From the NCBI RefSeq assembly GCF_030813115.1, contig NZ_JAUSTY010000006.1, positions 1 through 64,000 of the forward strand: a DNA stretch of 64,000 bases, written 5' to 3'. Positions 1-10,908 of the stretch are shown in pieces. The translations under genes and the position numbers were made by a program. Within the stretch, counting starts at the first letter, position 1. Each line of letters starts with the position of its first letter. Below the pieces are notes generated by a model. It had not been told where the DNA came from. It worked only from the letters and a program-made list of their open reading frames with translations, and ran no database searches. This stretch comes from Bacillus horti (GTDB taxonomy: Bacteria; Bacillota; Bacilli; Caldalkalibacillales; JCM-10596).

Positions 1-250
1 TTGTCTTGCCCCACTCATTTGTGACACCCTCTCCGTCTTCTTTCTTTTATTATCTACGTGTCTTTTATGAGTGTCCACTTTTTATTCTAACTGCACTTCC
101 TATCTTATTTTCACTATTTCATGAACACCTAAACATGCCATCTAGTTAGGAATTTTTTGTATAGATACGACCATTTTTTTGTTGTGCAATTGACTGAAAG
201 TCATGTTATGGTAAGAAGATGCTAGTCATGAATGGTGAGGTGATATAGGT

Positions 251-829
251 ATGAACACCGTATATGTGGTTCGACACGGTGAAACAGATTGGAACAAAGC
301 AGGGAAATATCAAGGGATTGAAGATATAGAGCTGAATCAAGAAGGAGAGAAGCAAGCTCATCAATTAGGTCGGTCTTTAAAGGGAGAGCACTTTGATCTT
401 ATTGTTTCTAGTCATTTACAGCGAGCCTATAAAACGGCGTTAATTATTGGTGAATATGTCGGCATTCACAAAGTACAAGTGGTAGATGGGGTTCATGAGC
501 GAGATTTTGGTGACGCTTCTGGATTAACCAAGGAGGAGCGCAAAGAGCGTTATCCAGATCAAGTGATTCCTGGCATGGAGCCATGGGAAACCTTTCAAGA
601 ACGGGTTGTACAGGGGCTTGTTAACGTTATGAATACGTATACCAATAAGAAAGTTATTATGGTTTCACATGGAGGCACAATTAACGCTATCTTACACAAG
701 TTTTCAAACGGTGAGATTGGTACAGGAGTGACAAAGCTTAATAATACTTGTGTGAATATCCTTCATTTTAGTAACAATCAATGGCAGATAGAAAAGTTTA
801 ACTGTATTAAACACTTAGAAATAGGGTAG
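251..829 (+). CDS. Histidine phosphatase family protein (phosphoglycerate mutase-like)
   Basis: A cytosolic phosphatase of the phosphoglycerate mutase / histidine phosphatase superfamily, 192 residues. The catalytic RHGE motif is at residues 8-11 (VVRHGETDWN), and the second conserved histidine lies in MVSHGGT about residue 140. The length fits the small cobalamin phosphatase/PhoE-like branch, but nothing here fixes the substrate. The start follows a GGTGAGGTGATATAGGT leader with a good ribosome binding site. It seems monocistronic. Family certain; function within the family unknown. Confidence 0.88.
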   Translation: MNTVYVVRHGETDWNKAGKYQGIEDIELNQEGEKQAHQLGRSLKGEHFDLIVSSHLQRAYKTALIIGEYVGIHKVQVVDGVHERDFGDASGLTKEERKERYPDQVIPGMEPWETFQERVVQGLVNVMNTYTNKKVIMVSHGGTINAILHKFSNGEIGTGVTKLNNTCVNILHFSNNQWQIEKFNCIKHLEIG

Positions 830-907
830 ATACAAAGTAATAGAAGCCAAGGAACAAAGCAATAGAAGCAAAGAAACCAAACAAAAAAATAGTAAAAAAT
901 ATTTCTC

Positions 908-935
908 TTGAAAAATGAAATAAAAGCAGTATAAT
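908..935 (+). promoter_or_regulatory. Putative sigma-A promoter upstream of small membrane gene pair
   Basis: TTGAAA at 908-913 and a perfect TATAAT at 930-935, 16 bp apart. The 5' leader that follows (about 970-1000) holds a partly paired CTTAG...CTAAG stem rich in TTAGCTAA, just ahead of the ribosome binding site for the gene at 1015. Confidence 0.6.
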
Positions 936-1014
936 TGATCTAATTCAAGATTCTGAACATTCATTAGGAAGCTTAGCTAAGATAGTTAGCTTAACTAAGA
1001 AGGGAGGCGTACGT

Positions 1015-1299
1015 ATGGATCTATATCTGCTGATAGAACATGACTTACTTGATCTGCTCTATACCTTCGTCTCAATGCTTAGCTTAAGCTTGTTATTTTA
1101 CTATATCCATGTAAAGCTTGAGCTGAATAGATTAATAAGATCTTCACATTTAAATAAGGGTCGACTTATTAATAGAATTATTCAGCTGAGTGAGCTGGTT
1201 GTGTATTGGTTCCTTGATTGGCTGCATAAATTGAAGCCAAAGATTGCTCCAAGGCATGCTCTTTTCTGTAAATCGTTAATCAACGTAGAAAGACGATAA
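1015..1299 (+). CDS. Small putative membrane protein, unrecognised
   Basis: 94 residues, preceded by a strong AAGGGAGG site 7 bases before ATG and a good promoter, so it is probably real. One clear hydrophobic segment lies at residues 10-32 (LLDLLYTFVSMLSLSLLFYY), followed by a basic amphipathic region and a second, weaker aromatic-rich hydrophobic stretch about 62-72. The C-terminus is basic. I do not recognise a family. It is followed 23 bp later by a second short hydrophobic ORF with its own ribosome binding site, and both end at one terminator, so they look like a two-gene transcript. Confidence 0.5.
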   Translation: MDLYLLIEHDLLDLLYTFVSMLSLSLLFYYIHVKLELNRLIRSSHLNKGRLINRIIQLSELVVYWFLDWLHKLKPKIAPRHALFCKSLINVERR

Positions 1300-1322
1300 T
1301 AATACAGAAAAGAGGAGATCAT

Positions 1323-1454
1323 ATGAAATGGGTTATTTATATTAGTGAAGGCTTCTTATTTTTAACACTTATGCCAATTCTAATCGTATTTTCAATTACT
1401 GTTGTTCGTTCATTATGTGAATACTTCGCAGACATGACTACATTTTCAAAGTAA
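1323..1454 (+). CDS. 43-residue single-pass membrane peptide
   Basis: ATG at 1323 preceded by AGAGGAGATCAT. The product starts MKWVIYISEGFLFLTLMPIL and is hydrophobic from about residue 3 to 28, with a short polar tail ending TTFSK. It is a single predicted membrane segment. It follows the 94-residue membrane ORF and precedes a rho-independent terminator, so the pair may be one unit. No family recognised. The ribosome binding site and the terminator position are the main support. Confidence 0.45.
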   Translation: MKWVIYISEGFLFLTLMPILIVFSITVVRSLCEYFADMTTFSK

Positions 1455-1472
1455 ATAAACCATAATTTTTCT

Positions 1473-1512
1473 GACCAAAATCCTTTTTGACTAAAGGGTT
1501 TTGGTCTTTTTA
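1473..1512 (+). terminator. Rho-independent terminator
   Basis: ACCAAAATCC pairs with GGGTTTTGGT across a short loop, followed by CTTTTTAAT. It closes the small membrane gene pair. Confidence 0.75.
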
Positions 1513-1546
1513 ATGTAAAATTAAGTTCTTATGCTTGAAACCGATA

Positions 1547-1575
1547 TTGACAATGTGACATTTTACTTATATGGT
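1547..1575 (+). promoter_or_regulatory. Promoter of the GntR/ABC operon
   Basis: TTGACA at 1547-1552, 17 bp spacer, TATGGT at 1570-1575. An imperfect inverted repeat (TGGTTA at 1572, TAACCA at 1592) overlaps the -10 and start region. It would be a reasonable autoregulatory operator for the GntR repressor encoded just downstream; that role is inferred. Confidence 0.55.
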
Positions 1576-1621
1576 TAATTACAAAAGCAACTAACCAATT
1601 AAGTGATGGGGGAGGGAAGCT

Positions 1622-2011
1622 ATGAAATATTCTCTTGATGAATCAAAGCCAATTTTTATTCAAATTGCGGAAGGTATTGAGGATGAAATTATAAATGGAT
1701 CGCTTAAGGAAGGAGGGCAGGTCCCTTCAACTAATCAATTTGCTTCCTATTATCAAATCAACCCTGCTACAGCGGCTAAAGGAATTAACTTACTTGTAGA
1801 AGAGAAGATCATTTACAAGAAGAGAGGGATTGGAATGTTTGTTTCTGAGGGAGCAAAGGCAAAAGTTTTGGAAAAAAGAAAGGAGCAGTTTTTTGCGGAT
1901 TATGTCCTAGCTATGCTTAAAGAAGCGCAGAAGCTGAATATTTCATCATATGAGCTAATCAAATGGATAGAATCCCACAAACAGGAGGGAAATGATCATG
2001 AAGGCAATTGA
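1622..2011 (+). CDS. GntR family transcriptional regulator, YtrA subfamily
   Basis: 129 residues, the usual length for YtrA-type regulators. An N-terminal winged helix (PIFIQIAEGIEDEIINGSL... then QVPSTNQFASYYQINPATAAKGINLL) is followed by a short helical dimerisation tail rather than a large effector domain. It is translationally coupled to the ABC ATPase, whose start lies inside the 3' end of this gene. The arrangement YtrA regulator, ATPase, permease matches B. subtilis ytr-type operons, in which the regulator represses its own operon and is relieved by cell-envelope stress; that control is known for the family and inferred here. Confidence 0.9.
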   Translation: MKYSLDESKPIFIQIAEGIEDEIINGSLKEGGQVPSTNQFASYYQINPATAAKGINLLVEEKIIYKKRGIGMFVSEGAKAKVLEKRKEQFFADYVLAMLKEAQKLNISSYELIKWIESHKQEGNDHEGN

Positions 2012-2894
2012 GTGTAGGGGATTAACAAAAAAGTATGGCACACAGACAGCTTTGGATGATCTCAGCTTTGTCATAGAGAAAAATAAATTTTATGGCTTGC
2101 TTGGACGAAACGGTGCGGGTAAGACTACTCTTCTTCACATCTTGAATGGTGAATTGTCACAGTCATCAGGAACTATTTTAGTTGATGGAGAAGCTCCCTA
2201 TGAAAATAGAAATGCTCTGCAAAAGGTTTGCTTTATCAAGGAAGGTCAGAGCTTCAAAAAAGTTGCGAGGGTAGAAGACGTTTGCCTAGTGGCCTCAATC
2301 TTCTATCCGAATTGGGATCAGGATTTTGCGGAGGAGCTACTTGAAACGTTTAATTTAAATCTCAAAAAGTCTGTTAAAGAGCTATCTAAAGGAATGGAGT
2401 CGGCACTTGGTGTAACGGTTGGTTTAGCAAGTAGAGCACCGATCACGATATTTGACGAACCATATATTGGGATGGATGCCGTAGCTAGACAAAAGTTCTA
2501 CGATTTACTCCTTGAGGAGTATACCGAGTGCCCACGAACATTTATTCTTTCCACTCATTTAATTGATGAGGTAAGTAAGCTGTTCGAGGAAGTGATTATG
2601 ATTGATCAAGGCAAGCTATTGCTTCATAAAAATGTTGAGCAACTAAGGGAAGAGGCATTTTATTTAAGTGGAGAGATAAAAGCAGTGGAGAGCATTGGAG
2701 CAAATAAGAAAATCATTTCTAAGGAGATCTTTGGTCAATCAAATACATTAGGCGTTTATGGTCGTTTATCGGATGAGGAAAGAAAGAAAGCCATACAGCT
2801 TAATGTATCCATTGAACATATGCCATTACAAAAATTAATGATTTACTTAACATCGTTAAAGGAGAAGGAGAAACATAAGGATGCAAAACATTAA
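1998..2894 (+). CDS. ABC transporter ATP-binding protein (YtrB-like)
   Basis: A single nucleotide-binding domain that couples ATP hydrolysis to the membrane partner at 2881. Walker A is GRNGAGKTT, the signature is degenerate (LSKGMESALGV instead of LSGGQ), and Walker B is ITIFDEPY. The degenerate signature is typical of the YtrB/EcsA-like branch. The second of two adjacent ATG codons (1998) is chosen because the AGGAGG at 1982-1987 is then well spaced; the alternative start is 1992. The 3' end overlaps the next gene by 14 bp. Substrate unknown. Confidence 0.9.
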   Translation: MKAIECRGLTKKYGTQTALDDLSFVIEKNKFYGLLGRNGAGKTTLLHILNGELSQSSGTILVDGEAPYENRNALQKVCFIKEGQSFKKVARVEDVCLVASIFYPNWDQDFAEELLETFNLNLKKSVKELSKGMESALGVTVGLASRAPITIFDEPYIGMDAVARQKFYDLLLEEYTECPRTFILSTHLIDEVSKLFEEVIMIDQGKLLLHKNVEQLREEAFYLSGEIKAVESIGANKKIISKEIFGQSNTLGVYGRLSDEERKKAIQLNVSIEHMPLQKLMIYLTSLKEKEKHKDAKH

Positions 2895-3597
2895 GGGAGT
2901 CATGACTTTACACTGGATAGATCTAAGAAAATCCTTAGTTATTTTTTGGTCTATTCTCATTCTTTTCACATTAGTAGCATTGCTTTTTACTCTAACAGTA
3001 GGAAATAGATCTATCATGATGAGCGGAAATATTGCTGCTTACGTATACCTAGGTATTACAGGTTTTATTAGTATTAGAGAGATTTTTTCTTATGCACTCG
3101 GTTTTGGAAGCACAAGGAAAAATTATATGATTGGGACGTTCTATACGTTTACAATCCTTGCTTTCTTTATGACTATCCTTCAATCCATCTACCATCACTT
3201 TGGGGAATGGCTTTTCGGATTTTTTGGTGTAGCTCCTTCTGTAGAAGAAAGAAAAAGTATATTTTTATCCATGTATTCATTTGTTGAAGGAGATACTTCG
3301 TTTCTTTTAATCTTTCTTCTAGATTTTTTTCTTGCTTTGCTTATTCTTATTGTTGGTCATTTTATAGGAAGCTTGTTATTCCGTTTTGGAAGCTTTATTA
3401 CGTTAAGTTTAATAGGACTTATTGTAGTTTCTGCTATTACTCCAGGAGTGAATAGTATATGGGTAAATATGTTTGAATACTTATTTTTGTCTAACCCTAA
3501 CTGGATTGTTCATTTGAATATATTGGTACCTCTTATTAGCTTAATCCTATTGTTAATCAACTGGGGCTTTATGAGAAGCTGCCCGACCCATAAATAA
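2881..3597 (+). CDS. ABC transporter permease-like membrane protein
   Basis: 238 residues with about six hydrophobic segments, starting with SLVIFWSILILFTLVALLFTL near residue 18 and ending with a long LVPLISLILLLI segment. It overlaps the ATPase gene by 14 bp, so the two are translationally coupled. It is the expected membrane partner of the YtrB-like ATPase, but it shows no motif that identifies a substrate. The YtrA-type context suggests export or a cell-envelope stress function; this is inference. Confidence 0.75.
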   Translation: MQNIKGVMTLHWIDLRKSLVIFWSILILFTLVALLFTLTVGNRSIMMSGNIAAYVYLGITGFISIREIFSYALGFGSTRKNYMIGTFYTFTILAFFMTILQSIYHHFGEWLFGFFGVAPSVEERKSIFLSMYSFVEGDTSFLLIFLLDFFLALLILIVGHFIGSLLFRFGSFITLSLIGLIVVSAITPGVNSIWVNMFEYLFLSNPNWIVHLNILVPLISLILLLINWGFMRSCPTHK

Positions 3598-3680
3598 TAA
3601 TCATTAGTAATATACAATTATATCTATGTAAAACGAGATTGAATCTATAAGTCATGATATATAGACTCTCACTAAAAAGT

Positions 3681-3735
3681 AGGGGTGATTTAAATCAGTT
3701 ACCCCTGTAATGACTAGTGGGGGTTTTTATTTTGC
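3681..3735 (+). terminator. Terminator with overlapping alternative hairpin
   Basis: ACCCC at 3701 can pair with GGGGT at 3719-3724, followed by TTTTATTTT, giving a terminator for the upstream ABC operon. The same ACCCCT can instead pair with AGGGGT at 3681-3686 around the palindrome GATTTAAATC. The two hairpins are mutually exclusive. Confidence 0.55.
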
Positions 3736-3749
3736 TTTTAAAAGCTATA

Positions 3750-3778
3750 TTGACAGGGAAGAACCTTTTTGATACATT
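3750..3778 (+). promoter_or_regulatory. Sigma-A promoter of the siderophore-binding protein gene
   Basis: Perfect TTGACA at 3750-3755, 17 bp spacer, TACATT at 3773-3778 (4 of 6). The Fur box begins 6 bp after the -10, so bound Fur would cover the transcription start. Confidence 0.7.
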
Positions 3779-3783
3779 TTAAT

Positions 3784-3798
3784 TGATAATGATTATCA
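3784..3798 (+). promoter_or_regulatory. Fur box (7-1-7 inverted repeat)
   Basis: TGATAATGATTATCA is an exact match to the Bacillus Fur 7-1-7 consensus. Placed over the start site of the promoter at 3750, it predicts iron repression of the gene at 3849. Confidence 0.9.
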
Positions 3799-3848
3799 TT
3801 ATTACATATTGTTGATTTTCACATGTTAACATGAATAGGGGAGAGAAC

Positions 3849-4889
3849 ATGGTTAAATTTTTGAAAGAAAGAAAAGCAGTCACTATTTCGTTATGTATAA
3901 CTTTAATCATGCTACTTTTGGTAGCTTGTGGCTCTAACGAAGAGGAGAATCTTCAAGAAACGAATGCTCCTTCGAATATGGTAACGCCAGGGAATTCTAG
4001 TGAAACAGAAGAGTCGGAGGAAGGAGCGAGTGATGAGCCTGGAAAATCTGGATTTCGTAGCTTTGATACGATAAAAGGGGCTGTTGATATTCCTGAGAAC
4101 CCTTTACGAATCGTAACCGATTACTATGGTGGTGAGTTATTATCTGTAGGAGCTAACGTCATAGGAGTTGAGTCCAGTACGTTTAAAAATCCTTTTTTAA
4201 AGGATCTCCTTGTGAATATTGAAGATGTTGGTGTACCGATTAATGTAGAGAAAACCTTAGAGCTTGAGCCTGACTTAATTGTTGTGATGTATGATGATCA
4301 TTATGAGGAGTTAAGCAAAATTGCACCAACCCTACACATCCCTTATGGGACCACGACAAACATCTATGAAACGGTTGAGTTTTTTGGAGAGCTTGTAGGG
4401 AGTCCAGAAATCGCACAGGCGTTTATCGATGATTTTAATCAGGTGGCCGCTGAAGGGAGAGACAAATTGCAAGGTATTATCCCTGAGGATGCTACGTTTG
4501 GTCTTTATGAGCTAACGGATATGGGGGATCTATGGATCTTTGGAGATAATGCTGGAAGAGGTGGTCAAGCGGTATACAATGGACTCCAATATTCCATGCC
4601 ACACCAACATACTGATGGGGAGCAAACACTGCAGCTTTCAATGGAGGTCCTTCCTGAGTATGCCGCAGATTATATGTTTCTGACAGCGTATGATCCTGAA
4701 AATAAAGGTGAAGCCTTGGAAGAGCTACAGGCTTCAATGGTGTGGAGCGGGCTGGATGCCATTCAAAATAATACATTGTTCATCAATGATTTTGATACGT
4801 TCTATCGTTATGATCCTATAGCAATAAAGGGACAAATCGATCTAATCGTCAACATGCTAATAGCTCGACATGAGGAGAACAAAAACTAA
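3849..4889 (+). CDS. Iron-siderophore ABC transporter substrate-binding lipoprotein
   Basis: A lipid-anchored receptor that would hand a ferric siderophore to an importer. A basic N-terminus and hydrophobic stretch lead to the lipobox LVAC, then an acidic low-complexity linker of about 50 residues, then a periplasmic-binding (FhuD/BtuF-type) fold with PLRIVTDYYGGELLSVGANV and the second lobe from about residue 200. The start at 3849 is chosen because GGGGAGAG lies just upstream; an in-frame ATG at 3831 has no such site. The Fur box and the family agree on iron uptake. No permease or ATPase is adjacent, so it is an orphan receptor that presumably shares a transporter encoded elsewhere. The siderophore is unknown. 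Confidence 0.88.
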   Translation: MVKFLKERKAVTISLCITLIMLLLVACGSNEEENLQETNAPSNMVTPGNSSETEESEEGASDEPGKSGFRSFDTIKGAVDIPENPLRIVTDYYGGELLSVGANVIGVESSTFKNPFLKDLLVNIEDVGVPINVEKTLELEPDLIVVMYDDHYEELSKIAPTLHIPYGTTTNIYETVEFFGELVGSPEIAQAFIDDFNQVAAEGRDKLQGIIPEDATFGLYELTDMGDLWIFGDNAGRGGQAVYNGLQYSMPHQHTDGEQTLQLSMEVLPEYAADYMFLTAYDPENKGEALEELQASMVWSGLDAIQNNTLFINDFDTFYRYDPIAIKGQIDLIVNMLIARHEENKN

Positions 4890-4905
4890 AGAGAGTGTTT
4901 TGCAA

Positions 4906-4966
4906 ATCCCCCCCGAAAAAAGGGGGATAAGGAGTACTCTACTAAAATTCCTCTAAAGTACTCCTT
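4906..4966. terminator. Two inverted repeats between convergent genes
   Basis: ATCCCCC/GGGGGAT at 4906-4928 with an A-rich loop, then AAGGAGTACT at 4929-4938 pairing with AGTACTCCTT at 4957-4966. They lie between the + strand receptor and the - strand rph. Neither has a long T run, so they are probable but weak transcription barriers. Confidence 0.45.
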
Positions 4967-4984
4967 GCATAAGATATTCAGAAA

Positions 4985-7650
<2,666 letters not shown>

Positions 7651-7790
7651 CTATATTTACTATTTTTGATGTGCTATAATTTAATTAGGAAGAGGCTATA
7701 CTCTACTGTTAGTAAGTTGTATCATTTGGCCAAAGAATTGTTACTGTTTCGTATTTCATCGTTAATCCTAAAGTTTTATTGTGAGAATAA

Positions 7791-7838
7791 AACCCCTACA
7801 TCATACTAAGTCAATCAGTATGTTGTAGGGGCTTTTAT
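7791..7838. terminator. Terminator, probably bidirectional
   Basis: CCCCTACATCATACT pairs with AGTATGTTGTAGGGG (two mismatches mid-stem) and is flanked by AAAA on the left and CTTTTATTT on the right. It ends the radical SAM gene on the - strand and would also stop + strand transcription from a possible promoter at 7672. Confidence 0.75.
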
Positions 7839-7852
7839 TTCGTAACTTTTCG

Positions 7853-9601
7853 CTAGATCATTTGAGAAGAAGTAAAAGGAAGAGCTTTTGTCTCTGTAGG
7901 ATCAAAGTACACAAACAGGTAGGTAGGCTTTCTTAGTACAACTCCTGTATCAAAATAGGTGTCGAGATCAAAGACGACTCGATCCAGCATCACATGCTTA
8001 TGCAGCTCCTGCTCACGTAAACCTAATTGAGCAAATGATTCTGAGATAAGGGTAGGGGATTCACTTACAGCGTGCAGAAGCTTAGCTCTCTCACTCTTGT
8101 CTAAGCTACTATTCCACCAAACTTTTCTAGGCTTATACTTATGGTGAATAAAGAAATCATATTTCATCAATGATTCAATAATCTCTATATCTTGAACGGA
8201 CTGCTCCACTAAAAACTGATGCAGTCTTTGGAATAAGTCTTCCAGTTGGTGCCCGATTTTTGACCAGCCTTGTTCCTCCCAATACGTTCCAAATTGCTGA
8301 AAGAAATCAAAAGGGGTTGGAAAAGTATATGAAGTCAGATACTTGATCGTTTGATCCATTCGATGAGCGTTCCAATATTTCTCTAGAATATCTTCTACCT
8401 GCTTAATTCGTACCATGTCGGAAAAAGAAAGAACGTTATTAGATAAAATTTCGTACGGTGCATGATCCATAAATACATAATCATGCTTTTCAGCCTGCAA
8501 GCGTACACCAGTTCCTCGTAGCATTTTTAAAAAGCCTAATTGTAGCTCCTCTGGCTCTAGATCATAGACATCGTTAAACGTCTTTTTAAAGGAATCATAG
8601 TCTTCCTCTGGTAATCCAGCAATGAGATCAAGATGCTGAGTAATTTTTTTTCCTTCGCGAACAAGCGTCACGGTTCTGGAAAGCTTAGAGAAGTTCTGCT
8701 TTCTCTTAACCAGTTCGTTTGTAAAGTCATTCGTGGATTGAACACCAATTTCAAAGCGGAAAATCCCTTCAGGTGCATGTTCATTCAGAAATTCAATGAC
8801 CTCAGGTCGCATAATATCTGCCGTAATTTCAAATTGAAACACACAGCCCTGATGATGATCAATGAGGAACTGAAACATTTCTAACGCATAGTCCCGTTTG
8901 ATATTGAATGTGCGATCGACAAATTTAATGAGCTTTGCACCATTAGCTATTAGAAAAAGGATTTCCTTTTTCATTTGCTCGATATCAAAGTAGCGAACTC
9001 CAACCTCTATGGAAGAGAGACAGAACTGACAGCTAAAGGGACAGCCACGGCTTGTCTCAATATAAACAATCCTTTTGGATAAATCTTCTAAATCCTCATT
9101 AAAACGAAAAGGAGAAGGGAGGGTTGTTAGGTCAAGCTTTGGTCTTGGGGGATTAACAATCGTTTCACCTGTACGAGAACGATACGCTAATCCAAATACA
9201 AGATGATATTTTTGCTCACCCTGAAGCTCGGCTAGTAGGTGCTTAAACGTTTCCTCACCCTCCCCAACGACGATAAAATCAATATCATTGGTGCGTTCCA
9301 TCCAATAGGACACATCATAAGAAACCTCAGGACCTCCTAAGATGATCTTAACCTGAGGTAAAACTTTTTTTAGCATACTGATAATCGGTAGCGTTTGTTC
9401 AATATTCCATATATAACAGCTGAATCCAATCACATCTGGTTTTAAAGAATATAGATCTGAAACAATGTTCATAACTGGATCTTTAATGGTGTATTCCTTC
9501 ATTTGTATAGGAAATTCTGGCTCTGCATAGCTTTTCAGATAACGAAGAGCAAGACAGGTATGAATATATTTTGCGTTTAGCGTACTTACAACAACGTTCA
9601 T
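7853..9601 (-). CDS. B12-binding domain radical SAM protein (DUF4080 type)
   Basis: 582 residues. The N-terminal cobalamin-binding-like Rossmann domain (residues 1-140, with GFSCYIWNIEQTLP and ILGGPEVSYD) is followed by a radical SAM domain whose cluster motif is SRGCPFSCQFC near residue 190. A DUF4080-like C-terminal part follows. Family members cleave S-adenosylmethionine at a [4Fe-4S] cluster, with a B12 cofactor in many; the substrate of this branch is unknown. It is common in Bacillales and usually stands alone, as here. The ATG at 9601 starts a normal N-terminus (MNVVVSTLNAKYIHTCLALR). Confidence 0.88.
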   Translation of the reverse strand: MNVVVSTLNAKYIHTCLALRYLKSYAEPEFPIQMKEYTIKDPVMNIVSDLYSLKPDVIGFSCYIWNIEQTLPIISMLKKVLPQVKIILGGPEVSYDVSYWMERTNDIDFIVVGEGEETFKHLLAELQGEQKYHLVFGLAYRSRTGETIVNPPRPKLDLTTLPSPFRFNEDLEDLSKRIVYIETSRGCPFSCQFCLSSIEVGVRYFDIEQMKKEILFLIANGAKLIKFVDRTFNIKRDYALEMFQFLIDHHQGCVFQFEITADIMRPEVIEFLNEHAPEGIFRFEIGVQSTNDFTNELVKRKQNFSKLSRTVTLVREGKKITQHLDLIAGLPEEDYDSFKKTFNDVYDLEPEELQLGFLKMLRGTGVRLQAEKHDYVFMDHAPYEILSNNVLSFSDMVRIKQVEDILEKYWNAHRMDQTIKYLTSYTFPTPFDFFQQFGTYWEEQGWSKIGHQLEDLFQRLHQFLVEQSVQDIEIIESLMKYDFFIHHKYKPRKVWWNSSLDKSERAKLLHAVSESPTLISESFAQLGLREQELHKHVMLDRVVFDLDTYFDTGVVLRKPTYLFVYFDPTETKALPFTSSQMI

Positions 9602-9710
9602 GGCTTGTTTCCCTCAATTCTAAAATGGCTTATGGAGAAAATTATAAGCATAATAGAACGTTCTTGCAAACAAGTGATCTTTTTCTATTAGGATATTCAA
9701 GCTTCTTCCA

Positions 9711-10742
9711 CTAGCGTAGTCTTCTAGTTGGCTTTAGTTTTTCCCCGTACTGATCCAAACGACTTAGGAAGTCTCCCATTTTCCTTTCAACACCTAGTGC
9801 GCGTTTGTATTGCTTAAGTAGCTTTCTTTTTTGATGAGCTGTTTTTGGCCATTTTTTAAAAAGAAGCTCTATTGTTCGAGGAAATCTAAGCCAAACCTTA
9901 GCCAATTCAAGATCTATTGGCTTTAATTTTACAACGGAATGGTAACCATTCAAAATAGCTTCAGCAATAGCGAAGTTCCAGCCGTAGTCCTTACAACTAT
10001 TATAGATGACTCGATACAGATCGTATGCTGGTAGATCTAAACGTAACGTTTCAAAATCAATTAAGTAAACCTGAGAGGAAGTAAATATAAAGTTAGATGG
10101 ACCGCCATCTCCATGACAAACCTGCGTGTATGGTTTTCTGCATTCTTCTTGATATGGACTAGAGGCAAGCAAAGCAGAAGACTGTGTGGCATACTGTAAT
10201 ATTTCAGCTTGATTTTTGTTAAAAAAGTGAGCAAGGCCACTTTTCTTTTCATGCTGGATAGCTGATTTGATTTTCTGAGCAAGCAGCTGTTTTTTACCTT
10301 CTAGCTCTCCCGTCCACGTTTGTAGCTTGTTTACGGATTTTTCAGCTTCAGGTTTTATAGATTTACCCGCCAAATGAAAGTGAGCAAGAGTTTCACCACA
10401 CCGCTTCATATCTTCCAATGATAGTGGATTTGGCCAGCGTCCTTTTATCCACGGCATTAACGCATAAGGTGGACTTTTTGGATCTAATCTGACAAATAGC
10501 TTTTTCCCATAGGATTTTTGAGCATTACGCCAAGCTAGATTTCCAAACCCTTCCTGTCTGATTTGTTGCAGAACAGAATCGATCCAACGCAGTCTTTTTA
10601 TTGGATATGAGATTTTCTTTAAGCAAAGTCTCTGCCCGTTTTTTAGTTCAACCTGATGGACACCTTTGTACGTGGAGGTTGATCTTTTAACTTTTATTCC
10701 AAATTCTTTAGCTAAAAGCTTTACTTTCTTTTTCTCCTTCAT
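9711..10742 (-). CDS. CotS family spore coat protein, kinase-like fold
   Basis: 343 residues with an aminoglycoside phosphotransferase / CotS-type kinase fold. The catalytic-loop motif is VCHGDGGPSNF near residue 210 and the metal-binding aspartate is in YLIDFE about 18 residues later. CotS-family proteins sit in the inner spore coat; enzymatic activity is not established for most of them. AAGGAG precedes the ATG. It is divergent from a glycosyltransferase gene 166 bp away, as in coat clusters of the B. subtilis cotS/cotSA type. The many Lys and Arg residues are typical of coat proteins. Which paralogue (CotS, CotI, YutH) is not resolved. Confidence 0.82.
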   Translation of the reverse strand: MKEKKKVKLLAKEFGIKVKRSTSTYKGVHQVELKNGQRLCLKKISYPIKRLRWIDSVLQQIRQEGFGNLAWRNAQKSYGKKLFVRLDPKSPPYALMPWIKGRWPNPLSLEDMKRCGETLAHFHLAGKSIKPEAEKSVNKLQTWTGELEGKKQLLAQKIKSAIQHEKKSGLAHFFNKNQAEILQYATQSSALLASSPYQEECRKPYTQVCHGDGGPSNFIFTSSQVYLIDFETLRLDLPAYDLYRVIYNSCKDYGWNFAIAEAILNGYHSVVKLKPIDLELAKVWLRFPRTIELLFKKWPKTAHQKRKLLKQYKRALGVERKMGDFLSRLDQYGEKLKPTRRLR

Positions 10743-10908
10743 CCTACTTCAGCTCCTTCAAGACAGTTTATGATCTGCCTGTTGAAGGGTTCTTCTTCCT
10801 TAAAATTTTGGTCCATACATTTCTCGTTAAAGTAGGTATTTACTAAGTTCAAAAAGGGTTTGTCTTACATAAGTTAACTACATACTTATGTTTCAAGGGG
10901 GTAGCTTT

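Noticed and set aside
1-250. Gene at the left edge
   Set aside because: No open frame with a ribosome binding site. The stretch holds AT-rich DNA and a small TGACTgaaAGTCA palindrome near 191, without clear function.
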